Source of the DNA: Pedobacter sp. UBA1654
GTDB lineage: Bacteria; Bacteroidota; Bacteroidia; Sphingobacteriales; Sphingobacteriaceae
Direction of reading: 5' to 3'
Assembly: GCA_002320935.1 (NCBI GenBank)
Contig: DCLG01000015.1
Location: 8,017-13,453, forward strand
Length of the DNA: 5,437 nt
Part shown: positions 1-5,437 of the stretch, piece after piece
Numbering within the stretch: the stretch's first letter is position 1
Layout of the letters: every line of letters starts with the position of its first letter
Notes under the pieces: generated by a model
The model's input: only the letters and a program-made list of their open reading frames with translations
What the model was told of the DNA's origin: nothing
Database searches by the model: none
Program-made: the position numbers and the translations under genes

Positions 1-495
1 CTGTCGGTGTCTACGAACGACTGTCTTTTTCTGGATGCGGAACAGTGTTTCCGGAATCAATGGCTCGAGCGGCTGGACCAGAAAAAAGGCACAGCAGAAC
101 TGCTCAGATTGGTAAAGCAGGATCAGCAGAAAGCAGCAGCACTGCTTGGGAATACTTTCGTTTACAAGCGACCTAAACATGATGATGATGAAGCCCTTTC
201 AACGGCAGCTGAAAATCTTAGATTGCAGTTTAATGGTAATCTGTTCGTGGCATTCCTGTACGTTTTTTTAGTTGTTGCTGGGCCCCTAATTGTATTTATA
301 GGCTTTGATATTAATGTACTCCTGCTGCCAATAGGTCTTATATTCCTGTCCAGAATCATGATGGCATTTTTAACGGCACAGAACGCGCTTTATAGTGTGT
401 TGACTCACCCGCTACAGATGGCCATGATGATTGTGGTTTATATAAAAGCGATAAGCGCTCAATTATTGACCTCCGGTAAACACAAGTCGCGATAA
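1..495 (+). CDS. C-terminal part of a membrane-bound glycosyltransferase family 2-like protein (5' end outside window)
   Basis: The reading frame is open at the left edge. A GTG at 7 could act as a start, but the sequence reads as the tail of a longer protein, so I treat it as partial. Counting from that GTG, residues 5-16 (DCLFLDAEQCFR) resemble the acceptor-side strand of GT2 enzymes, 44-53 (AALLGNTFVY) resembles the strand after the usual ED motif, and the rest is a membrane domain with segments at about 79-99, 102-122 and 136-154. The segment HPLQMAMMIVVYIKA (134-148) before a basic tail ending GKHKSR is typical of the C-terminal membrane anchor of GT2 proteins of the carotenoid/hopanoid-associated type. 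Odd points: no clear ED motif is visible (TAELL lies where it is expected) and the common final WKGR is absent. Probable role is sugar transfer at the inner membrane; the substrate is unknown. It lies 46 bases before ispH, so an isoprenoid-linked acceptor is possible. The GT2 call comes from motif memory, not a search; an uncharacterised membrane protein is the alternative. Confidence 0.6.
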   Translation: MSVSTNDCLFLDAEQCFRNQWLERLDQKKGTAELLRLVKQDQQKAAALLGNTFVYKRPKHDDDEALSTAAENLRLQFNGNLFVAFLYVFLVVAGPLIVFIGFDINVLLLPIGLIFLSRIMMAFLTAQNALYSVLTHPLQMAMMIVVYIKAISAQLLTSGKHKSR

Positions 496-512
496 TGTAC
501 TTTGTTTTTATG

Positions 513-520
513 TAAATTTG
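513..520 (+). promoter_or_regulatory. Candidate -7 promoter element (TAAATTTG) before ispH
   Basis: TAAATTTG matches the Bacteroidota -7 consensus TAnnTTTG at every fixed base and lies in the 46-bp gap before ispH, leaving a predicted leader of about 15 bases. No TTTG is present at the expected distance upstream (19-21 bases), and the TTTG at 501-504 is too close. It could give ispH-hemH a promoter of its own, separate from the upstream glycosyltransferase gene, or be a chance A/T-rich match. Confidence 0.3.
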
Positions 521-541
521 TAGCCTAAACTTTCAACCTCG

Positions 542-1390
542 ATGAGTTATAACTTAGATGTAAACATTGATAAAGCATCCGGCTTCTGCTTCGGCGTGGT
601 TTATGCCATTGATATGGCAGAAGACATTCTGGACCAGGAAGAATACCTGTATTGCCTTGGCGATATTGTTCATAACGATGAAGAGGTTAAAAGGCTCAGC
701 GATAAAGGGCTCCGCATCATTGATCACGAGGACCTGAAGAACCTGCATCAGGAAAAGGTACTGATCCGTGCACACGGCGAGGCACCCGCAACTTATCAGA
801 TCGCATTAGAAAACCAACTCACACTCATTGATGCGTCCTGCCCGGTTGTACTAAAGCTTCAAAACCGTATAAAGCACTCGCATGATGAAAAAGAGCGGAT
901 CGTAATCTTTGGAAAACACGGGCATGCGGAAGTGATTGGCTTGCAAGGCCAGACCAATGGCGAGGCGCTTGTTTTTCAGGATGTAGCTGAACTTGATCAG
1001 CTGGATCTTCCGCAGAAGTTTACCTTATATAGTCAAACCACAAAAAGCACCGATAAATTTTACGCCATCAAGGATCACCTGATTGCACAAGGGTATGAGG
1101 TGAAAGCCAATGATACGATTTGCAGACAGGTTTCAAACCGGTATGAAGATCTTGCAAAGTTCGTAATAAACTACGACAAGATCATTTTTGTCTCCGGCAA
1201 GAAGTCATCTAACGGGCGGGTGTTGTTTGACGTATGCAAGAAGCATAACGAGCAATGCTACTTCATCTCTTCAGTTGATGAGCTGGACAAGGCCTGGTTT
1301 AGTCCTAATGACCGTGTAGGCATTTGCGGGGCAACATCGACCCCGATGTGGTTAATGGAAAAGGTGAAAGAAGAAATTCAATTATATTAA
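542..1390 (+). CDS. ispH: 4-hydroxy-3-methylbut-2-enyl diphosphate reductase (IspH/LytB)
   Basis: Cytosolic [4Fe-4S] enzyme that reduces HMBPP to isopentenyl and dimethylallyl diphosphate, the final step of the MEP isoprenoid pathway. The 282-residue length is slightly under the usual 300-320. All three cluster cysteines are visible: C16 in SGFCFGV, C100 in DASCPVV and C194 in DTICRQVSNRYEDL. Substrate-binding residues also align: H44 (IVHND), H78 (RAHGE), H128 and E130 (GHAEVIG), T166-T167 (SQTT), S222-S223-N224 (KKSSNGR) and S266 (GATSTP). The three-fold arrangement of similar domains is therefore complete and the enzyme should be active. The ATG at 542 places the SGFCFGV motif at the normal distance from the N-terminus; no Shine-Dalgarno is seen, as expected in Bacteroidota. 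hemH follows after 43 bases on the same strand and may be cotranscribed. Identification is firm. Confidence 0.96.
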   Translation: MSYNLDVNIDKASGFCFGVVYAIDMAEDILDQEEYLYCLGDIVHNDEEVKRLSDKGLRIIDHEDLKNLHQEKVLIRAHGEAPATYQIALENQLTLIDASCPVVLKLQNRIKHSHDEKERIVIFGKHGHAEVIGLQGQTNGEALVFQDVAELDQLDLPQKFTLYSQTTKSTDKFYAIKDHLIAQGYEVKANDTICRQVSNRYEDLAKFVINYDKIIFVSGKKSSNGRVLFDVCKKHNEQCYFISSVDELDKAWFSPNDRVGICGATSTPMWLMEKVKEEIQLY

Positions 1391-1403
1391 AATTCAACAT
1401 TAG

Positions 1404-1426
1404 TCGGACGTGTTTCTATAGTCCGA
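1404..1426 (+). promoter_or_regulatory. Short inverted repeat (hairpin or operator) before hemH
   Basis: TCGGAC (1404-1409) and GTCCGA (1421-1426) are perfect inverted 6-mers separated by 11 bases. After one mismatch, two more outer pairs are possible (1401-1402 with 1428-1429). The dyad fills most of the 43-bp ispH-hemH gap and ends 7 bases before the hemH ATG, where the sequence becomes ATATTTT. It could be a weak terminator/attenuator for ispH transcripts, an RNA structure tuning hemH translation, or a protein-binding dyad. A six-base stem can also arise by chance. Confidence 0.3.
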
Positions 1427-1433
1427 ATATTTT

Positions 1434-2447
1434 ATGGGAAAAAAGGGTGTACTATTAGTGAATTTGGGAACGCCGGATAGTCCGGAAGTGAAGGATGTAC
1501 GTAAGTATCTTGATGAGTTTCTGATGGATGAGCGTGTAATTGACATTCCAACCCTGAATCGGAATCTATTGGTTAGAGGGATCATTGTTCCGTTTAGGAG
1601 TCCGAAAACGGCAAAGCTATACAAAGAGATCTGGGATGAAAACGGCTCACCTTTGTTGTACTTCAGTGAGGTACAGCTGGCAATGGTTCGCGAGCAGCTC
1701 GGTTCGGAGTATCAGGTGGAGCTTGCCATGCGTTATCAGAACCCGACTATTGAGTCTGCGCTTGCAAAGCTTAGAGCAGGGCAGGTAGACAGTATACGTG
1801 TATTGCCGTTGTTCCCGCAGTATGCTTCTGCCAGTACAGGTTCAGTAATTCAGAAAGTCATGAGTCTTGTCGGTAAATGGCCAACCATCCCGAATGTAAG
1901 TTTTGTGAACTCCTTCCATGATAACAAGCTGATGATAGAAGCCTTTGCAGACAATGCAAAGAAATATCAGCCGGATACCTACGATCATGTTCTATTTAGC
2001 TTCCACGGATTGCCAGAGCGTCAACTGATCAAATGTGACGATTCTGGTAAACATTGCCTGAAAAATGCCGATTGCTGCTCGAAATTGACAGATGTAAACA
2101 AGTTTTGCTATTCTGCACAGAGCCATGATACGGCAAGATTGGTCGCTGCGGAGCTGAACATTCCTAAGGAAAAGTTTTCCGTATGTTTTCAAAGCCGCTT
2201 AGGTAAGGAACCTTGGGTGCAACCTTATACCAGTGATGTGCTTAAAGATCTTGCTGCAGAAGGCAAGAAAAGACTACTGGTGTTTTGCCCTGCCTTTGTT
2301 GCCGACTGTCTGGAAACATTATATGAGGTAACCGTAGAATACGGTGAGGAATTCCAAAAGCTTGGTGGTGAAGAAGTGCAACTTGTTGCCAGTTTGAATG
2401 ACCATCCAAAATGGATTCAGGCGATGGTAGATATGGTTAAGGGTTAA
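1434..2447 (+). CDS. hemH: Ferrochelatase (protoporphyrin ferrochelatase), probable [2Fe-2S] class
   Basis: Inserts Fe2+ into protoporphyrin IX to make protohaem, the last step of the classical haem pathway; soluble or peripheral to the inner membrane. The 337 residues are the normal size. Visible motifs: VLLVNLGTPDSP (6-17) at the N-terminus, GSPLLYFSE (71-79), LPLFPQYASASTGS (124-137), the active-site histidine H191 in FSFHGLPER, and the acidic metal-side residue E294 in CLETLYEV. Directly after the active-site loop is a Cys-rich insert: C201, C208, C214, C215 and C225, matching in position the internal cluster-binding insert described for a class of [2Fe-2S] ferrochelatases; the cluster itself is inference. 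In relatives I recall CYRxQC here, whereas this protein has CYSAQS with S230. The ATG at 1434 puts the conserved strand in its usual place. The gene follows ispH by 43 bases behind a small dyad, and its stop overlaps the stop of the convergent waaA gene. Confidence 0.95.
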   Translation: MGKKGVLLVNLGTPDSPEVKDVRKYLDEFLMDERVIDIPTLNRNLLVRGIIVPFRSPKTAKLYKEIWDENGSPLLYFSEVQLAMVREQLGSEYQVELAMRYQNPTIESALAKLRAGQVDSIRVLPLFPQYASASTGSVIQKVMSLVGKWPTIPNVSFVNSFHDNKLMIEAFADNAKKYQPDTYDHVLFSFHGLPERQLIKCDDSGKHCLKNADCCSKLTDVNKFCYSAQSHDTARLVAAELNIPKEKFSVCFQSRLGKEPWVQPYTSDVLKDLAAEGKKRLLVFCPAFVADCLETLYEVTVEYGEEFQKLGGEEVQLVASLNDHPKWIQAMVDMVKG

Positions 2448-3664
2448 TTAAGATAGGTTTTTATCTTTTCATATATTCTTGCTGTGGCGCCTTTCTGTTG
2501 TGCCACGTATTCTTTTGCAAGCTGGCCTGCTTTCTGGTTGTTCTTTAACAGCTGGAAAGCAGTACTTAATGATTGCGCATCTTCAATACTTTTTGCTGCC
2601 CCAATACTCAGCAGGTCATGCGCTTCCTGAAACTTGCGGTAGTTCGGGCCAAAGATCACCGGCTTGCCAAAGGCTGCAGCTTCAAGCGTGTTATGTATTC
2701 CCACTCCGAAGCCTCCGCCAATGTAGGTGATATCCGCATATTGGTATACTGAAGATAACATACCGATATTATCGATGATCAGAATCCTGCTTGTGCCTGC
2801 ATTTTGCTCGTTAAGTTTAGAGTAGCGGATTGCTTCAGGAAACAGCTGCTCTATCTGTTTCAGGTGTTCTGCCCCAATTTCATGCGGCGCCAACACCATC
2901 TTCCATTCCTTCATTTCAGTTGCCAGTTCTTTAATGATGTTTTCATCAGCGAGCCAGGTACTTCCGGCGATGAAGACCTTGTTGTTTTGTGCAAACAGGC
3001 GGACCAATGGCAACTCTGCCGGATGATCTGCGTTTTCTGCCACGCGGTCGAAACGGGTGTCACCAGCGATGCGCACCTGGTCAATGTTCAGTGATTTCAA
3101 CAAGTCTACACTCTGCTGGTTCTGTACGAAGTACCAATCCACATGTTTCAGGATGTTCCGGTTAAAACCACCGTAGAATTTGAAGAAGACCTGGTCAGGG
3201 CGAAAGATGCCAGAGATGAGGAATAATGGCGTTTTCCGCTTGGCCAATACTTCGAAGTAGTGGTGCCAAAACTCGTATTTGGTAAAGATGGCAATCTCGG
3301 GATTGATGGCTCGGATAAATCTTTCCGCATTGCGCCGGGTATCCAGCGGTAAATAGAAGACGCCATCTGCCTGGGCATAATTCTTCCGTATTTCGTAACC
3401 TGAAGGCGAGAAGAAGGTGATCACGATCTTCTTTCCGGGGTGTTCAGCTTTAATTTTCTCAAGCACCGGCCGGCCTTGTTCAAACTCTCCTAAAGAGGCA
3501 AAGTGAAACCAGATGTGTGGCTCACTGGCATTAATCCGCTGGGCAATCTGGTTAAAGATGTGTTTTCGGCCTTCCACAAATTGCTTTGCTTTACTGTTAA
3601 ATGGTGCAACGAGTCTGATGATCAGTCCGTAAAGTAAAATGCCAATATTGTAAAGGAAAACCAT
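2444..3664 (-). CDS. waaA: 3-deoxy-D-manno-octulosonic acid (Kdo) transferase, GT30 family
   Basis: Transfers Kdo from CMP-Kdo to the lipid A precursor at the cytoplasmic face of the inner membrane, starting the LPS core. The 406 residues match the family (about 400-430). Residues 3-20 form an N-terminal hydrophobic anchor. The acceptor domain carries HFASLGEFEQGRP (54-66), with E60 at the position of the catalytic glutamate, TFFSPSGYE (83-91) and KYEFW (129-133). The CMP-Kdo domain of the GT-B fold carries GDTRFDRV (201-208), AGSTWLADE (233-241), APHE (259-262), and the glycine-rich run at 314-336 including GGGFGVGIHNTLEAA. The ATG at 3664 is the first in frame, since an in-frame TAA lies four codons upstream, and its leader is A/T-rich. 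The gene converges on hemH, sharing TTAA for both stops, and diverges from the UDP-sugar genes at 3806. Whether one or two Kdo residues are added cannot be told from sequence. Confidence 0.95.
   Translation of the reverse strand: MVFLYNIGILLYGLIIRLVAPFNSKAKQFVEGRKHIFNQIAQRINASEPHIWFHFASLGEFEQGRPVLEKIKAEHPGKKIVITFFSPSGYEIRKNYAQADGVFYLPLDTRRNAERFIRAINPEIAIFTKYEFWHHYFEVLAKRKTPLFLISGIFRPDQVFFKFYGGFNRNILKHVDWYFVQNQQSVDLLKSLNIDQVRIAGDTRFDRVAENADHPAELPLVRLFAQNNKVFIAGSTWLADENIIKELATEMKEWKMVLAPHEIGAEHLKQIEQLFPEAIRYSKLNEQNAGTSRILIIDNIGMLSSVYQYADITYIGGGFGVGIHNTLEAAAFGKPVIFGPNYRKFQEAHDLLSIGAAKSIEDAQSLSTAFQLLKNNQKAGQLAKEYVAQQKGATARIYEKIKTYLN
2450..2467 (+). terminator. Possible weak hemH terminator hairpin inside the end of waaA
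   Basis: AAGATA (2450-2455) and TATCTT (2462-2467) form a six-pair inverted repeat with a six-base loop, and the top strand continues with TT, making TTTT at 2466-2469. It starts 3 bases after the hemH stop and lies within the final codons of waaA on the other strand. The stem has only one G-C pair, so it is a weak candidate; it may simply reflect A/T-rich codons. Confidence 0.2.
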
Positions 3665-3805
3665 TTTGTATGTTTATTTATTATCTTAGCCGAAGATACC
3701 CGAATTAAATTAAAGGGAAACAAATATAGGGAAAACCCAGTTTAATAAGCCGGAGAGCTGTTTCCAATCGTTCAAGCTATGCCCATACTTATACCTCAAA
3801 AATAA
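3665..3805. promoter_or_regulatory. Divergent intergenic region between waaA and the UDP-sugar genes
   Basis: These 141 bases separate two divergently transcribed envelope genes and contain no ORF worth calling. The region is A/T-rich and must hold the start signals for both directions. For waaA there is a -7-like element at 3721-3728. For the rightward gene I see no convincing TAnnTTTG; the only promoter-relevant feature is the A-rich leader CTCAAAAATAA directly before the ATG at 3806. A repeat AGGGAAA occurs at 3714-3720 and 3728-3734, flanking the waaA -7-like element. Confidence 0.6.
3721..3728 (-). promoter_or_regulatory. Candidate -7 promoter element (TATATTTG) for waaA
   Basis: Read on the minus strand these bases are TATATTTG, a perfect match to the Bacteroidota TAnnTTTG -7 consensus, 56 bases upstream of the waaA ATG and pointing towards it. 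A transcript from here would have a leader of roughly 50 bases. No TTTG -33 partner is visible at the standard spacing. TTTCCC occurs on both sides on this strand, which could be incidental or a regulator site. Confidence 0.4.
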
Positions 3806-4795
3806 ATGAAACGCAAAAGAGTATTGATCACCGGGGCTGCCGGATTCCTAGGTTCGCACTTGTGCGACAGATTTATAAAAGAAGATTTCCATGTCATTGC
3901 AATGGATAATCTGATCACCGGAGATCTGAAAAACATTGAACATTTATTCCCGCTTGAAAACTTCGAGTTCGCACACCACGACGTATCTAAGTTCGTACAC
4001 GTACCAGGATCATTGGATTATATCCTTCATTTTGCATCTCCCGCAAGTCCGATTGATTACTTGAAAATTCCAATTCAGACCCTGAAGGTCGGATCATTGG
4101 GTACGCATAACCTGCTTGGTCTTGCACGTGCAAAAGGTGCAAGAATGATCATTGCATCGACATCCGAGGTCTATGGTGATCCAAGTGTTAATCCGCAACC
4201 GGAAGAGTACTGGGGGAATGTAAATCCGGTAGGACCTAGAGGGGTTTACGATGAAGCGAAGCGTTTTCAGGAAGCCATGACCATGGCTTATCATACCTTT
4301 CACGGTTTGGAAACCAGAATTGTAAGGATCTTCAACACTTACGGACCAAGGATGCGTCTGAATGATGGACGCGTACTGCCGGCATTTATAGGCCAGGCTT
4401 TAAGGGGAGAGGACCTGACCGTATTTGGTGATGGCTCACAAACCCGTTCATTCTGCTATGTTGATGACCTGATTGAAGGAATTTATCGTTTACTTTTCAG
4501 CGATTATGCGCAGCCAATGAACATTGGTAACCCTGATGAAATCACCATCAAGCAATTCGGTGAGGAGATCATTAAACTTACAGGCACCTCACAGAAGCTC
4601 GTGTTGAGAGACCTTCCTGTGGATGATCCCAAACAACGCCGTCCTGACATCACAAAAGCAAGAGAAATTCTGGGCTGGGAACCAAAGGTGAACAGGCAAG
4701 AAGGGCTGAAAATAACATATGAATACTTCAAGTCACTTCCGAAAGAAGCGCTGGTGAACGTTGAACATAAAGATTTTACAACTTATAATAAATAA
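3806..4795 (+). CDS. UDP-glucuronate decarboxylase-like extended SDR enzyme (UDP-xylose synthase family)
   Basis: Probable cytosolic NAD+-dependent enzyme converting UDP-glucuronate to UDP-xylose for surface polysaccharide or LPS sugars. The 329-residue length suits the UXS family. The Rossmann NAD site is [14 protein letters not shown] (6-19), with D34 at the end of the second strand. UXS hallmarks follow: [11 protein letters not shown] (75-85), STSEVYGDP (118-126) with catalytic E121, [12 protein letters not shown] (134-145), the Y148/K152 pair in [13 protein letters not shown] (176-183), [14 protein letters not shown] (208-221), and the C-terminal [16 protein letters not shown] (278-293). 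The stretch before the catalytic Tyr reads [11 protein letters not shown] rather than the GPRSCYDEGKR of characterised UXS enzymes, so substrate assignment is good but not certain; a related NAD-dependent epimerase/dehydratase is the alternative. A tail of about 20 residues follows the core. galE starts 3 bases after the stop, so the two are almost certainly cotranscribed. UDP-glucuronate would need a UDP-glucose dehydrogenase, which is not in this window. Confidence 0.83.
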   Translation: MKRKRVLITGAAGFLGSHLCDRFIKEDFHVIAMDNLITGDLKNIEHLFPLENFEFAHHDVSKFVHVPGSLDYILHFASPASPIDYLKIPIQTLKVGSLGTHNLLGLARAKGARMIIASTSEVYGDPSVNPQPEEYWGNVNPVGPRGVYDEAKRFQEAMTMAYHTFHGLETRIVRIFNTYGPRMRLNDGRVLPAFIGQALRGEDLTVFGDGSQTRSFCYVDDLIEGIYRLLFSDYAQPMNIGNPDEITIKQFGEEIIKLTGTSQKLVLRDLPVDDPKQRRPDITKAREILGWEPKVNRQEGLKITYEYFKSLPKEALVNVEHKDFTTYNK

Positions 4796-4798
4796 TTA

Positions 4799-5437
4799 AT
4801 GGCAAAAATACTGGTTACAGGAGGCACGGGTTTTATCGGCTCCCATACTGTAGTAGAGTTATATAATGCTGGCTATGAAGTCATCATTGTTGATGATTTT
4901 TCGAACTCCAATCCGAAAATCCTAAATCAGCTGGAGACAATCACTGGTAAAAAGCCGGAGTTTGTAGAGCTGGACCTTTGTGATGAAGCTAAAGTGAAGG
5001 AATTTGTAGCGGCAAATGCAGACATCACCGGCGTAATTCATTTTGCCGCATTCAAAGCGGTTGGTGAATCGGTACAACAACCTTTAAAGTACTATAGAAA
5101 TAACTTCTATTCACTTCTCAACTTACTTTTCGCATTCAACAGCAAGATTGATTTTGTGTTTTCTTCATCGTGTACAGTATATGGACAGCCGGACAAACTG
5201 CCGGTAACCGAGTCTGCACCAGTTAAGAAAGCAGAATCACCATATGGCAACACCAAGCAGATCGCAGAAGAAATGCTTGCAGAAGCCTGCGCAGTGAGTC
5301 CTGAGTTGTTCGTAACCTCGCTTAGGTATTTTAATCCGGTGGGTGCACATGAATCTGCGCTGATCGGTGAACTGCCGATCGGAGTACCACAGAACCTTGT
5401 TCCTTTCATCACGCAGTCTGCCATAGGCAAACGTGGC
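4799..5437 (+). CDS. galE: UDP-glucose 4-epimerase, 3' end cut by window edge
   Basis: Interconverts UDP-glucose and UDP-galactose with tightly bound NAD+ in the cytosol, feeding galactose metabolism and polysaccharide synthesis. The ATG at 4799 opens a frame that runs unbroken for 213 codons to the edge; the family is about 340 residues, so roughly the last third is missing. Visible motifs: the NAD-binding VTGGTGFIGSH (6-16), D32-D33 after the second strand, VIHFAAFKAVGESV (79-92), the catalytic triad S124 (SSSCTVYG), Y149 and K153 (SPYGNTK), at the same numbers as in E. coli GalE, then LRYFNPVGAH (175-184) and the substrate-loop segment PQNLVPFI (197-204). The FNPVGAH and NLVPF signatures separate true GalE from other SDR epimerases. 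It starts 3 bases after the upstream decarboxylase stop, with an A/T-rich leader and no Shine-Dalgarno, indicating an operon of UDP-sugar enzymes that continues to the right. Confidence 0.95.
   Translation, partial: MAKILVTGGTGFIGSHTVVELYNAGYEVIIVDDFSNSNPKILNQLETITGKKPEFVELDLCDEAKVKEFVAANADITGVIHFAAFKAVGESVQQPLKYYRNNFYSLLNLLFAFNSKIDFVFSSSCTVYGQPDKLPVTESAPVKKAESPYGNTKQIAEEMLAEACAVSPELFVTSLRYFNPVGAHESALIGELPIGVPQNLVPFITQSAIGKRG

Noticed and set aside
179..192. ATGATGATGATGAA short trinucleotide run that could look like a repeat or a start codon cluster
   Set aside because: It encodes HDDDE in the glycosyltransferase-like frame; reading from the ATGs in the other frame gives only a short ORF that stops near 272.
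162..359. Minus-strand 65-codon ORF
   Set aside because: Lies opposite the glycosyltransferase-like tail, has low-complexity Ser/Arg composition and no recognisable motif.
501..504. TTTG as a -33 partner for the TAAATTTG element before ispH
   Set aside because: Only 8 bases separate them, against the 19-21 expected for Bacteroidota promoters.
2804..3094. Plus-strand 96-codon ORF
   Set aside because: Entirely antisense to the conserved second domain of waaA; Cys/His-rich composition typical of a shadow frame.
3682..3689. TATCTTAG as a plus-strand -7 element for the UDP-sugar genes
   Set aside because: It mismatches the TTTG core, and the only TTTG upstream is 13 bases away; too weak to call.
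5107..5430. Minus-strand 107-codon ORF
   Set aside because: Antisense to the galE segment carrying the catalytic triad; Ser/Gly-rich with no motif, so a shadow.
1..5437. tRNA/rRNA genes, CRISPR arrays, insertion sequences, integration sites, riboswitches
   Set aside because: Genes cover nearly the whole window, the longest gap is 141 bases, and no cloverleaf, spaced repeat, terminal inverted repeat or transposase is visible.

Overview
The window looks like ordinary chromosomal DNA from a member of the Bacteroidota, most likely a Sphingobacteriaceae (Pedobacter- or Mucilaginibacter-like) bacterium. This placement is inference. It rests on the protein styles (a Cys-rich ferrochelatase, a short IspH, a membrane-anchored Kdo transferase), the absence of Shine-Dalgarno sequences with A/T-rich leaders before several starts, and two sites resembling the Bacteroidota -7 promoter element TAnnTTTG. 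Kdo transferase implies an LPS-bearing Gram-negative envelope.

Left part (1-2447, + strand): the C-terminal end of a membrane-bound family 2 glycosyltransferase-like protein, open at the left edge; then ispH (last step of the MEP isoprenoid pathway); then hemH (ferrochelatase, last step of haem synthesis). IspH carries a [4Fe-4S] cluster, and HemH has the cysteine-rich insert of the [2Fe-2S] ferrochelatase class, so two iron-dependent enzymes are neighbours. A small dyad sits between ispH and the hemH start codon.

Middle (2444-3664, - strand): waaA, Kdo transferase, converges on hemH. The two stop codons share the palindrome TTAA, so the genes overlap by 4 bases and there is no intergenic terminator space. 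A 141-bp divergent region (3665-3805) follows, with a good -7-like element for waaA.

Right part (3806-5437, + strand): a UDP-glucuronate decarboxylase-like SDR enzyme and, 3 bases downstream, galE (UDP-glucose 4-epimerase), cut by the right edge. Both act on UDP-sugars and probably form the start of a nucleotide-sugar/surface polysaccharide operon, which fits with the Kdo transferase across the divergent promoter region.

No RNA gene, mobile element, CRISPR array, integration site or origin was seen. All five complete or partial genes outside the first are recognisable housekeeping or envelope enzymes. I did not find evidence of a novel system; the points worth a second look are the atypical glycosyltransferase C-terminus, the ferrochelatase cysteine pattern, the dyad at the hemH start, the shared stop codons and a few sequence variants.
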